From: Oceanobacillus indicireducens
GTDB lineage: Bacteria > Bacillota > Bacilli > Bacillales > Amphibacillaceae
Assembly: GCF_014647195.1 (NCBI RefSeq)
Contig: NZ_BMOS01000001.1
Location: 54,458-118,457, forward strand
Reading direction: 5' to 3'
Length of the DNA: 64,000 nt
Numbering within the stretch: the first letter of the stretch is position 1; each line of letters begins with the position of its first letter. The position numbers and the translations under genes were made by a program. This document shows positions 36,052-44,936 of the stretch, piece by piece. A model generated the notes under the pieces. It was not told the DNA's origin. It made no database searches and saw only the letters and a list, made by a program, of their open reading frames with translations.

Positions 36052-36090
36052 CATTATGTACGTTAAGTATTATGAAGGCTTTTATTTTGT
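36047..36090 (+). terminator. Terminator of riboswitch unit 2
   Basis: GCCTTCAT (36047-36054) pairs with ATGAAGGC (36072-36079), followed by TTTTATTTT. Confidence 0.75.
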
Positions 36091-36195
36091 CTAAAATACC
36101 CTAATTAGGTATAAAGGCGCAATTCAGGCCTGTAGATATCGGCTGTATATGACTAGTTAAAAAGTATCTATATTTTAAAGGCGGTGAGAATTGAT

Positions 36196-37701
36196 ATGTA
36201 TTTTGCTAGGAAACAAATGAGTATATTATTGATTTCTTTTCTCTTCATAACTTTGTTTTACATACCTAAAGAAGCCGCTGCTGCTAAAATTTCGGAAGGG
36301 ACTACAGTGGGTGGAATAGAGATAGAAGGTCAATCCATAAAAGAAGCTAGACAGGTGCTTGAAGAAAAGATTGAAACGTGGAAGAATGGTTCACCTTTAA
36401 TTGCTAAAAATGACTATGAAACGATCGAAATATCTCGAGATCTCTTTGTTTTTGACTTAGATAAAACTTTTCAGCAATTAGAAGAAAAAATGCAACGTCA
36501 TTGGTCGAGCTTTTTTATGAAACAAAAAAATATAAAGCAAGAATTGATTGTTGAACCATCCGCAGAAGCAGTTGATATGATTGATTTTCCGGAGTACACG
36601 GATGTTGAACAGACGCTTACTTATGCAACTCAGCAAGCAAAACATTTAACAGCTCAATCGATCACGCTTACATATACGGAGGATTGGGATGGGGAACAGG
36701 AGCAAATTGCAATAATTAAACTCAAAATTCCTAATACTCATTCCGCTCCAACGGTTGAATATGCGGTAGAAATTTTAGATGGCCAATTAATCGAACCAAA
36801 TAACCTTTTTTCATTTTTAGATGTGGTGGTGTTGCCTTCTGAAGTTGCAGATTCAGAAGAAGAACTTAGCTTCCTCGCTTCCGGTCTATACGCATTGGCC
36901 CTGCAGACGGATCTTGAAATTCTTGAACGCCATGCCCGACAATCTCCTGCCAGCTATCTCGAAACAGGACTTGAAGCGACTGTGGACGGAGAAGAGAACT
37001 TGGATTTGAAATTTTACCATACGAATAATTACAGTTTCACAATTGAAGCTGGTTTAAGCGGAGAGGAAGTTGAGTTAGCTTTAACTGCACCGAATGCCGA
37101 CTTGAATTATTCTTATTCAATTGAAAATGAAAGAGAAATCGCTTACCGGACAATTTATCGTTATAATCCTGAGCTTAAACCAGGAGCGGAGAATGTTCTA
37201 CAAGAAGGTAAGGCTGGAAAACATGTAGAAGTTTACCGGATGAACAATACGATGGAGGCAAATAAGGAGTTAATATCACGAGATTTTTATCCCCCAATAC
37301 ATCAAATTATTGAAGTGGCGATAAAGCACGAAACAGATGAGATTGATGAAGCTTCCACGGTTGAAGACGAGCAATTTGAAACTCCCTTCGAAAATGAAGA
37401 CATAGTGAAAAATCTATTAGATTCAAAAGTTCGTTCCATTCTCCAAAATTGTGCAGAAGATCCAAGTTTTTGTGAAGAGACTGACCAAAATGAAGAGATA
37501 GTAGAGTTTTTACCAGAGAAAGATTTCTGGAAGTTGCTCATTATGCTTTATGTATTGGAAACGCTTAGTGAAAATGAGAACCCCGCAATTATCGAAGAAG
37601 AACTACGAACAGATGAGGAGTTTCCTGCTGAATGGTTAGAACCGGAAGAGGAATCGGAAAAGGAAATGGAAGTAGATTCCTCTAGAGAAGAGGTGCAGTA
37701 A
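36196..37701 (+). CDS. VanW/G5-domain secreted protein, first gene of pilus operon
   Basis: 501 residues. A signal peptide or N-terminal anchor (residues 8-25) ends near AAAA. The middle (about 180-265) resembles VanW, with PNNLFSFLDVVVLPSE and LEILERHARQSPASYLETG. A G5-like segment follows (about 310-350, REIAYRTIYRYNPELKPG). The C-terminal 120 residues are strongly acidic (EEESEKEMEVDSSREEV). VanW proteins are often found with surface and pilus genes; the biochemical role is unknown. ATG 36196 follows AAAGGCGGTGAG; a GTG 12 bases earlier lies within that site. pilB starts 2 bases after its stop. Confidence 0.82.
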   Translation: MYFARKQMSILLISFLFITLFYIPKEAAAAKISEGTTVGGIEIEGQSIKEARQVLEEKIETWKNGSPLIAKNDYETIEISRDLFVFDLDKTFQQLEEKMQRHWSSFFMKQKNIKQELIVEPSAEAVDMIDFPEYTDVEQTLTYATQQAKHLTAQSITLTYTEDWDGEQEQIAIIKLKIPNTHSAPTVEYAVEILDGQLIEPNNLFSFLDVVVLPSEVADSEEELSFLASGLYALALQTDLEILERHARQSPASYLETGLEATVDGEENLDLKFYHTNNYSFTIEAGLSGEEVELALTAPNADLNYSYSIENEREIAYRTIYRYNPELKPGAENVLQEGKAGKHVEVYRMNNTMEANKELISRDFYPPIHQIIEVAIKHETDEIDEASTVEDEQFETPFENEDIVKNLLDSKVRSILQNCAEDPSFCEETDQNEEIVEFLPEKDFWKLLIMLYVLETLSENENPAIIEEELRTDEEFPAEWLEPEEESEKEMEVDSSREEVQ

Positions 37702-37703
37702 TC

Positions 37704-39359
37704 ATGATACGAAAACGTTTAGGGGACCTTTTAGTAGAATCAGCATTAATAACAGAGGAACAGCTAGCGACAACATTGAAGAGTAAAAACGAGGATGAAA
37801 AGCTCGGAGATGCTCTATTACGAGAAGGTTTTATTACAGAACAGCAATTAATCGAAGTGCTAGAATTCCAGCTCGGAATTCCACATATAAATATTTTGCA
37901 GTATCCAGTCGATCAAGAAGTGATTCAACTAATACCGAGAGATCTTGCAAAACGCTATCAAGTCCTGCCATTTCGTAAAGACGGTAATAAACTTTTTGTC
38001 GCGATGTCGGATCCATTGGATTATTTCGCGATTGAAGAGATGCGAATGGCAACCGGTCTTCAAATCATGCCAGGTATTGCAACGAAAGACGCATTATTCA
38101 GGATGATAACGAAACATTACGATTTACAGGAATCCATCGAACAGGTCCTTGATGATTTCTCTCCTGAAGAGGATATCGAGGATGCGGGAATTACGGATGA
38201 AGACGCACCAATCGTTCGCATGGTGAACCAAATCATTGCAAATGCGGTGGCGCAGCGGGCGAGTGATATTCATTTCGACCCGCAAGAAGCAGAAGTGACC
38301 GTTCGTTACCGGGTTGATGGCATGTTGAAGACAGAACGTTCTTTGCCAAAGTATATGCAAAATACGTTAATCGCCCGGATTAAAATCATGGGAAATCTAA
38401 ATATCACAGAAAGCCGGTTACCCCAGGACGGCCGTATAAAAATGCATGTCAACTATAAACCGATTGATATCCGGATTTCGAGTTTGCCTTCCGTTTACGG
38501 AGAAAAGATTGTTATGCGTATTCTTGATATTAGCAGTTCACTAGGGCAGTTGGAAAAAATCGGATTTTCATCAGCGAATCTAGCAACCTTTACTTCTATG
38601 ATTGAAAAACCAAACGGCATTGTGCTTGTTACAGGGCCAACTGGTTCCGGGAAATCATCTACACTATATGCAGCACTCAATCACCTAAATCAGGAAGAAG
38701 TGAACATCATTACAATTGAAGATCCAGTGGAGTATCAGCTGCAAGGCATTAATCAGGTACAGGTGAAGGAAGAGGTTGGAATGACATTCGCGAGCGGTCT
38801 CCGGTCCATTCTGAGACAAGATCCGGATATTATTATGATTGGGGAAATCCGTGACCAGGAGACGGCAGAAATCGCAATTCGCGCTTCATTAACAGGACAT
38901 TTAGTACTAAGCACATTACACACGAATAGTGCGACAGCCGCTTTAACAAGATTAATAGATATGGGAATCGAACCGTTTCTAATTTCATCTTCCTTAACTG
39001 GTGTTGTTGCGCAACGCTTAGTACGTAAAGTATGTCGGGACTGTGCAAAGTCTCAGGCACCGTCGAGCAGGGAAATTGAAATTATGCGTAAGGCAAATAT
39101 TGAAATTGAAACGATTCAACGGGGGACTGGTTGCTCCAGCTGTGGAATGACAGGTTACCGAGGGAGGTTGGCTATTCATGAAGTGCTTCCGATCGATGAC
39201 TATATTAAGGAATTAATCATGAAAGCATCAAGCTTTATGGAAATCCAGCATTATGTACAGGAATCCGGTATGAGATTTTTATTGGAAGATGGATTGGCAA
39301 ATGTAGCACAAGGACTCACAACAACAGAGGAAGTATTCCGCGTTGCATCACTGAATTAG
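37704..39359 (+). CDS. pilB: Type IV pilus extension ATPase PilB
   Basis: GspE/PilB-family hexameric ATPase that powers pilus assembly; 551 residues. N-terminal MshEN domain (1-150; some relatives bind c-di-GMP through it). ATPase core with Walker A GPTGSGKSS (about 312), Asp box, Walker B DIIMIGEIRD and His box LVLSTLHTNSA. A tetracysteine zinc motif, CRDC ... CSSCG (about 445-480), marks assembly-type rather than retraction ATPases. Starts 2 bases after the VanW gene; pilT follows by 11. Confidence 0.96.
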   Translation: MIRKRLGDLLVESALITEEQLATTLKSKNEDEKLGDALLREGFITEQQLIEVLEFQLGIPHINILQYPVDQEVIQLIPRDLAKRYQVLPFRKDGNKLFVAMSDPLDYFAIEEMRMATGLQIMPGIATKDALFRMITKHYDLQESIEQVLDDFSPEEDIEDAGITDEDAPIVRMVNQIIANAVAQRASDIHFDPQEAEVTVRYRVDGMLKTERSLPKYMQNTLIARIKIMGNLNITESRLPQDGRIKMHVNYKPIDIRISSLPSVYGEKIVMRILDISSSLGQLEKIGFSSANLATFTSMIEKPNGIVLVTGPTGSGKSSTLYAALNHLNQEEVNIITIEDPVEYQLQGINQVQVKEEVGMTFASGLRSILRQDPDIIMIGEIRDQETAEIAIRASLTGHLVLSTLHTNSATAALTRLIDMGIEPFLISSSLTGVVAQRLVRKVCRDCAKSQAPSSREIEIMRKANIEIETIQRGTGCSSCGMTGYRGRLAIHEVLPIDDYIKELIMKASSFMEIQHYVQESGMRFLLEDGLANVAQGLTTTEEVFRVASLN

Positions 39360-39370
39360 GAGGAGGGTAA

Positions 39371-40414
39371 ATGCAAGTGGATATTAAGGAATTATTAAAG
39401 ATAGCATATGAAAAAAAGGCATCCGACTTACATATTACTGCAGGCTCACCTCCGATTCTGCGAATAAACGGCAAATTGCAACCAGCAGGTAATGTAACCC
39501 TTTCGAACGAAGATACCGAGCAAATTGCAAAGGTAATCGTGGATGAAACGAAATGGAGGCGATTTGTAGCATCCGGAGAGTTAGATTTTGCCTATCAGTT
39601 AGAAGGAGTTAGTCGTTTTCGGGTAAATATGTTTCGTCAAAGAGATACCGTGAGTATCGTTTTCCGGGTTATCCCGAGTGAAATAGCCTCTCTCCGGGAG
39701 TTGAATATGCCTCCGATTTTAGAAAAGTTTGCGGAGAAACCCCAAGGACTGTTCCTTGTCACCGGTCCGACCGGATCAGGGAAGACGACGACACTTGCAG
39801 CGATGATCGATTACATCAACGGAAAAGAAACAAAGCATATTATCACGCTGGAAGATCCGATAGAATATGAACACCATCACCAGCGATCAATCGTTAACCA
39901 ACGTGAAATCGGAGCAGATACAAGTGACTTTTCAAGCGGGTTAAGAGCAGCGCTACGACAAGACCCGGATGTCATTCTAGTAGGCGAGATGCGAGATTTG
40001 GAAACGATCTCAACTGCAATTACTGCAGCAGAGACCGGACATCTCATACTTGCCACATTACATACGAGCAGTGCCGTCCAAACAATTAATCGGATTATTG
40101 ATGTCATTCCGCCTTATCAGCAAGATCAAGTACGGACCCAATTATCGATGGTACTCGTCGGTATTTTATCCCAGCGGCTCATCCCAACCCTCGATGGTAC
40201 CGGCAGAGTGGCCGCAACAGAGGTATTAGTGAATCTGCCTTCGATTGCCAATCTAATTCGTAATGAAAAGATTGAGCAAGTGCCAAATGTGATACAGACG
40301 AGTCGGGGAGCAGGAATGCACACCATTGAGGCTTCTTTGAATCAGCTAGCGGCAAGCGGGAAGATCCATCCGAATTATATTGAAGTTTATGCAAACAGTA
40401 CAGGTGATCATTAA
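39371..40414 (+). CDS. pilT: Type IV pilus retraction ATPase PilT
   Basis: 347 residues. PAS-like N-domain, then a GspE-type ATPase with GPTGSGKTTTLAAMID (about 131), ITLEDPIEYEH, VILVGEMRDLETI and LILATLHTSSA. No tetracysteine motif, and the C-terminal AIRNLIR motif of PilT appears as SIANLIRNEK. A retraction motor distinguishes this system from the ComG pseudopilus of B. subtilis and implies pulling or twitching. ATG 39371 follows AGGAGGAGGG; its stop overlaps the pilC start. Confidence 0.95.
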   Translation: MQVDIKELLKIAYEKKASDLHITAGSPPILRINGKLQPAGNVTLSNEDTEQIAKVIVDETKWRRFVASGELDFAYQLEGVSRFRVNMFRQRDTVSIVFRVIPSEIASLRELNMPPILEKFAEKPQGLFLVTGPTGSGKTTTLAAMIDYINGKETKHIITLEDPIEYEHHHQRSIVNQREIGADTSDFSSGLRAALRQDPDVILVGEMRDLETISTAITAAETGHLILATLHTSSAVQTINRIIDVIPPYQQDQVRTQLSMVLVGILSQRLIPTLDGTGRVAATEVLVNLPSIANLIRNEKIEQVPNVIQTSRGAGMHTIEASLNQLAASGKIHPNYIEVYANSTGDH

Positions 40415-41625
40415 TGGCTATGTATAAATATATCGGCAGAACGGAAAAAGGCGCACTCAAAAAAGGAACAATCGAGAGCGCGACAAAAAATCAAGCAATC
40501 CAATTGCTTCGTGAAAAAGGAATACGTCCAAGAGAGTTAACAGAAACAAAAGCTACACTTTTAAATAAGGATATTTCCATTGTTGGTGACAGAGTAAAGA
40601 GTGAGGATTTTGTCATTTTTGCGAGACAATTTGCAACGCTCATTCGTGCTGGAATATCTATTGTTGACGCCGTGAAAATATTAGCCCAGCAGACTGAAAG
40701 CAAGGGACTTCAAAAAGCTTTAGGGATAATTGAAGTAGAAATAAAGGAAGGTCGATCTTTTTCCGAAGCAGCTGCAAGACACCCGAAAGCATTTCCTCCA
40801 TTATTTATTAATATGGTTCGGGCAGGCGAGGCTTCCGGTGAAATGGATGCGACACTCGATCGCTTGGCTAACCATTATGAAAAACAAAATGCGTTGATGA
40901 AGAAAGTGAAATCGACCCTTAGTTATCCGGCGGTTTTATTAGTAGTTATTATTGCAGTCGTTATTTTCCTGATGATTTATATCGTCCCGCAATTCGTAAC
41001 TACATTTGAATCGTTTGGTGCTGAGTTACCGTTCATGACTGTGATGGTTATGTCGATCAGTGATTTTCTTGTTGACTTTTGGTATGTGCTACTTATCCTG
41101 CTTGTGTTAACTGTTACAGCTTTTATGGTGACTTTTAAGAATAGCAGACAATTCCAATACACCATTTATGTTGGCTTACTAAAATTGCCGGTATTTGGAA
41201 AGTTAATACAAAAATCCGTTATTGCCCAAATGACACGAACGCTTGCATCATTATTCGCAAGCTCTGTCCCAATATTACAAGCTTTAAAGATAGTCGAAAA
41301 AATTGTGGCGAACCCGGTTATTCAAAAGGTCATTCAAGAAGCCCATGCAAATTTAGAAGAAGGGAAGCCCCTCTCCGAACCGATACTTAAAAGTTGGGTA
41401 TTCCCACCACTCGTTGGTCAAATGATTGCGATTGGCGAACAAACAGGTCAGCTCGATTTCATGCTTGGGAAAGTAGCGGACTTTTTCGAGGAAGATGTCG
41501 AGCGAACCGTCGATACGTTAAAGTCGATGATTGAACCATTGATGATTGTTCTCTTGGCTGGAGTTGTAGGGTTTATTGTAATTGCGATCATGATGCCGAT
41601 GTTCTCAGTTTATGAGCAACTGTAG
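40414..41625 (+). CDS. pilC: Type IV pilus inner-membrane platform protein PilC
   Basis: T2SSF-family platform on which PilB and PilT act; 403 residues with two cytoplasmic T2SSF domains (about 70-190 and 270-395) and three membrane helices near 170, 215 and 375. FARQFATLIRAGISIVDAV and FFEEDVERTVDTLKSMIEP are typical. The ATG overlaps the pilT TAA. About 100 bp separate it from the pilin gene, including an AAGGAGGTGAT ribosome-site sequence (41640-41650) with no open frame behind it. Confidence 0.95.
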   Translation: MAMYKYIGRTEKGALKKGTIESATKNQAIQLLREKGIRPRELTETKATLLNKDISIVGDRVKSEDFVIFARQFATLIRAGISIVDAVKILAQQTESKGLQKALGIIEVEIKEGRSFSEAAARHPKAFPPLFINMVRAGEASGEMDATLDRLANHYEKQNALMKKVKSTLSYPAVLLVVIIAVVIFLMIYIVPQFVTTFESFGAELPFMTVMVMSISDFLVDFWYVLLILLVLTVTAFMVTFKNSRQFQYTIYVGLLKLPVFGKLIQKSVIAQMTRTLASLFASSVPILQALKIVEKIVANPVIQKVIQEAHANLEEGKPLSEPILKSWVFPPLVGQMIAIGEQTGQLDFMLGKVADFFEEDVERTVDTLKSMIEPLMIVLLAGVVGFIVIAIMMPMFSVYEQL

Positions 41626-41729
41626 AGAACCAGATTTTTAAGGAGGTGATTGTTTACATAAAAGCTTATCATCGGTTGTAAAAGATGTATAGATAATTAA
41701 ACGCATATTAAAACTTAGGGGGAAGAAAA

Positions 41730-42161
41730 ATGAGAGACGCAGTAAAAAGATTTCTAGAAAAATTTAAGAAGGACGAACGAGGATTGACACTTGTTGAGTT
41801 ATTAGCTGTCGTAGTAGTTTTAGCGATCGTCGGACTTATTGCATTTGTAGCCATTGGTAATGTAATTGAAAACTCGAAGAAGGATGCGCATGTGGCAAAT
41901 GCACAGCAGGTGATAAGTGCGGCTGAGTTGTATGAAGCTAGCGGTGGGAAGATTGAAGGTACTACTAACGCAACAGGACTAGATACATTGGAGGATGAAT
42001 TGATTGATCCTTGGGAAAGCGATAACAATACGTATAATTTTACAATCAAAAAAAATGATGAAAGTGATGAAATAAAAATATCATCAGAACACAAAAACTG
42101 TAAATTTACCGAGCAATCGAAAAAAGATTTGGCTTCAAAGGGTAGAGATGCATGTAAGTAG
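41730..42161 (+). CDS. pilA: Major type IV pilin (PilA-like)
   Basis: 143-residue prepilin. A basic leader of about 20 residues ends ...KDERG, with cleavage expected before LTLVELLAVVVVLAIVGLIA, including the conserved Glu5 of mature pilins. The C-terminus has two cysteines (NCKFTEQ and RDACK) able to close a disulfide loop. The globular part is small and acidic. ATG 41730 follows AGGGGGAAG. A strong hairpin after the gene may raise pilin levels relative to downstream genes. Called the major pilin because of its position and simple architecture. Confidence 0.92.
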   Translation: MRDAVKRFLEKFKKDERGLTLVELLAVVVVLAIVGLIAFVAIGNVIENSKKDAHVANAQQVISAAELYEASGGKIEGTTNATGLDTLEDELIDPWESDNNTYNFTIKKNDESDEIKISSEHKNCKFTEQSKKDLASKGRDACK

Positions 42162-42188
42162 GCTTCAGATAATTAAGAATGGTTATTA

Positions 42189-42229
42189 GATTTAAATTCT
42201 CAGTGCCAATAGCGCTGGGAATTTAAATC
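42189..42229 (+). other. Strong hairpin after pilin gene
   Basis: GATTTAAATTC...GAATTTAAATC with CAG/CTG and GC/GC inner pairs, no T-run after it. Lies in the operon between pilA and pilM; could stabilise the pilin mRNA end or partly terminate. Confidence 0.7.
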
Positions 42230-42348
42230 ATGCCGTCAAGTAATTCCTTCCACGATGTCATCATTTAGTTATGGTGGTATGGTGAAAAGAATTGCCATCT
42301 ATTCTTGTTTTTGAAGTGGCCATCAGAGTTCTAGAAAGGTGTTGTAAC

Positions 42349-43371
42349 ATGCTTTCATTTAAAAAATCAAAAAAAATATTAAACATTACCATTGAAGATT
42401 ATGTCATCCGGATAGTTGAAACGACTGGAAACGATCTTTCTTCTATCAAAATGTTCATAGAAAGAGCCTTACCATCTGGATTGATTGAACATGGAAAAAT
42501 AATAAATGAAATTGAGTTTTATTCTTTTATGAAAGAGCTAGTCAAAGAGTTAAAAATAAAAAACCGACAAATTCAATTTAATATACCGGATTCACTTGTG
42601 ATCATGCGCCAGGTAGATGTCCCGGCAAGTTTAAATGGGAAAAATGAAATTTTAAATTATATTGAAATGGAAATTGGCACAAGTATTCATCTTCCATTTC
42701 CAAATCCCATTATTGATCTTGCTGATTTAAACAGGGAAGTAGATGAACAAGAAAATGAAACACAACATGTGACTTTTTTTGCGGTGCCTGGTGAAGAAAT
42801 CAGGAAGTTTACAGAAGTATTCATTGACGTATCTTTAAAGCCGATTGCAGCAGATGTAGGTATTTTAGGAGATTATCGCTATTTCCACCATATGAATCCC
42901 ATCTATGAAAACCATAGTTATATGCTAGTTGAGTTTAACATCAACTCGATACATCTTGGTGTTTTTAGTGGAAATGAACTAGAATTTTTACGTTATCAGG
43001 CGCTAGATGTGAATTTAGCTAAACATCATTATGACGAGCATACGGGTTCAATTATCTGGACTTATATGGAAAGTGAGGAAAGGATTAAAGGATTCGTTGA
43101 GGACCAAGTGAACGAATTAGAAAGGATTATGAACTTCTATCGTTTCTCTTTACATAAAGGAAAAAAGATGGTGACAGATCTTGTGCTCTTAGGGGATTAT
43201 CCTGATTTAGAAGCTGTTTACAAGAAAATAACGAACCGATATGAAGAATTAACGATTGATTACATAAAGGGGCACAAATTGGAAAAGTCAAACGAAAAAA
43301 TGAGTCCTGCCTTTATCCCGGCATTGGGCCTAGCTTTACGGGGAGGTAGTTCAGATGCTTCCAGAGGTTAA
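42349..43371 (+). CDS. pilM: Type IV pilus assembly protein PilM
   Basis: Actin-like cytoplasmic protein that links PilN to the motor; 340 residues. The N-terminal ILNITIEDYVIRIVE and the QIQFNIPDSLVIMRQVDVP segment fit PilM-type actin-like ATPases, with GDYPDLEAVYKKI late in the protein. ATG 42349 (MLSFKKSKKIL) follows GAAAGGTG; the frame runs upstream without a site. The 3' end overlaps pilN by 17 bases, so translation is coupled. Confidence 0.85.
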   Translation: MLSFKKSKKILNITIEDYVIRIVETTGNDLSSIKMFIERALPSGLIEHGKIINEIEFYSFMKELVKELKIKNRQIQFNIPDSLVIMRQVDVPASLNGKNEILNYIEMEIGTSIHLPFPNPIIDLADLNREVDEQENETQHVTFFAVPGEEIRKFTEVFIDVSLKPIAADVGILGDYRYFHHMNPIYENHSYMLVEFNINSIHLGVFSGNELEFLRYQALDVNLAKHHYDEHTGSIIWTYMESEERIKGFVEDQVNELERIMNFYRFSLHKGKKMVTDLVLLGDYPDLEAVYKKITNRYEELTIDYIKGHKLEKSNEKMSPAFIPALGLALRGGSSDASRG

Positions 43372-43984
43372 TTTACTTCCAAAATCCGAGCGAGCCGAAT
43401 CGAGACTTTATAGCTTATTTTTTATAGGACTAATCTTAATAGTGCTTGCTAGCGGCCTGCTCATATACTTTTATTTTAAAACAAGCAGTGATTTAGAGGA
43501 TGCCGAAGCGCGTGTTGCTGCTTTAAATAAAGAAAAGACAATTTTGGAAACGAGATTAAGTTCACTTGATACAGAAAACGAAACAACAACGCTCACAGAT
43601 GCCCTTGCATACGCGGAGAGTTATCAACTACCAACTTCAAAGCTAGTTGATGAATTTATTACATTATTACCAGACCACGCCTATTTAAGCAGATTTGAGT
43701 TCGATTACCATTCAATAATGATTGAAACTCAATTTGAAACCATCCCGGCTGCTTCTATCTATGTTGCCGATTTGACTGAATCAGATCTTTTAGAAGAAGT
43801 GATTATTGAAGAAGTATTATCCCTTCCTCTTTATGAGGAGGAAGATGATGAGGAAGAAATAAATGCTGTTGAGGAACGATATGAATTCATTCCACGCTAC
43901 GCCGCGCGTTATTCGATGCAAGTGGATCATCAGAGTTTAGTAAGAAAGGGAGAAAATGATGAAACAGCTATTTCAGGAGAATAG
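43355..43984 (+). CDS. pilN: Type IV pilus assembly protein PilN
   Basis: 209 residues. The N-terminus MLPEVNLLPKSERAE contains the NLLP motif that binds PilM. A single membrane helix (about 22-43) and an extracytoplasmic coiled coil (45-90) follow. A very acidic stretch, EEEDDEEEINAVEE, lies near the end. ATG 43355 follows GGGGAGGT. Overlaps pilM and pilO. Confidence 0.87.
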   Translation: MLPEVNLLPKSERAESRLYSLFFIGLILIVLASGLLIYFYFKTSSDLEDAEARVAALNKEKTILETRLSSLDTENETTTLTDALAYAESYQLPTSKLVDEFITLLPDHAYLSRFEFDYHSIMIETQFETIPAASIYVADLTESDLLEEVIIEEVLSLPLYEEEDDEEEINAVEERYEFIPRYAARYSMQVDHQSLVRKGENDETAISGE

Positions 43985-44936
43985 AAACACTTTTTTACTT
44001 CTCTTAGCGCTCCTATTCATTCTTATATTTTCTGTTTATTTCTTCCTTTATCGTCCGCTTGCAGCTGATTTACAACAAGTGGAGAGCCAGGAAAAGGGAT
44101 TAAAGGATGAAGTTGTGGTCCTTGAAGAAGAGATAGACACAATATCGGAAAGCGCAGAAAAAAGCAACAAAGATTTAGAACAACTGCGGTTAATGAATGA
44201 ATTACCTGCTTCACCTGAACTTGATGAGTTTCTATTAACACTTAACGAAATAGAGTTGATAAGTAACAGTGGCATAGATGAAATGTTTTTTGAATATCAA
44301 GGCGACTTACCAGACCGTGACTCAACCGGTGAAGAAGAATCAGAAGAAGCCACAGATATAGAAATGGACTCTGCCGATGAGTCGGGTGAGATTCTAGAGG
44401 TAGAAGAAACAGAACTTCTATTAGAGCTGGAAGAAATGCCAATCGGACTCGAACCTATCATCGTAACAATGGATATTCAATCTCCAGACTACGAACATTT
44501 CCAACTTTTTTTAAAAGAAATCGAGAATCAAGAGCGGATCATAGTTGTGCCAAGTTTAGAATTTGATAAACCAGCAGAAAGTGAAGCAGTGTTTAATCAA
44601 TCAGCCAATCAAAACCGGACTTCAAAAGCAGTTATTGATGCCACCTATCTTGCTCAAATGCAACTGGAAAATGTATATTCCAAAAGTCTCTCATTTAAAA
44701 ATTATGAGGCAGCATTTGCAGATTTAGGATATACCTACACGTATGAAGCGAATGATTGGGTGCATTTTTTACATACAGGGCACGACTCCTATCCTGAGTT
44801 TTATACGGAAATTAAAATAAAAAATAAGCAGGACGATGACTTGTACCATGTTGTCGTTATGGTCTATCAAAAGTCAGATGATTCTCTTCAGGCGATGATG
44901 CAAAATATAGTGTTGTGGGAGCAGAGTGAACCGTGA
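43956..44936 (+). CDS. pilO: Type IV pilus assembly protein PilO-like
   Basis: 326 residues, long for PilO. One helix (about 12-31), a coiled coil (35-75) and a ferredoxin-like region (about 165-235, IVTMDIQSPDYEHFQLFLKE). An acidic insert (about 110-155, EEESEEATDIEMD) is unusual. The C-terminal 80 residues look like an added domain (TYTYEANDWVHFLHTGH). Overlaps pilN at the start by 29 bases and the next gene at the end. The match to PilO rests on order, topology and the PDYEHF segment. Confidence 0.8.
   Translation: MMKQLFQENRNTFLLLLALLFILIFSVYFFLYRPLAADLQQVESQEKGLKDEVVVLEEEIDTISESAEKSNKDLEQLRLMNELPASPELDEFLLTLNEIELISNSGIDEMFFEYQGDLPDRDSTGEEESEEATDIEMDSADESGEILEVEETELLLELEEMPIGLEPIIVTMDIQSPDYEHFQLFLKEIENQERIIVVPSLEFDKPAESEAVFNQSANQNRTSKAVIDATYLAQMQLENVYSKSLSFKNYEAAFADLGYTYTYEANDWVHFLHTGHDSYPEFYTEIKIKNKQDDDLYHVVVMVYQKSDDSLQAMMQNIVLWEQSEP

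Noticed and set aside
35699..36090. CRISPR or simple tandem duplication
   Set aside because: Only two long units with promoter, structured RNA and terminator each; no short regular repeats and spacers.
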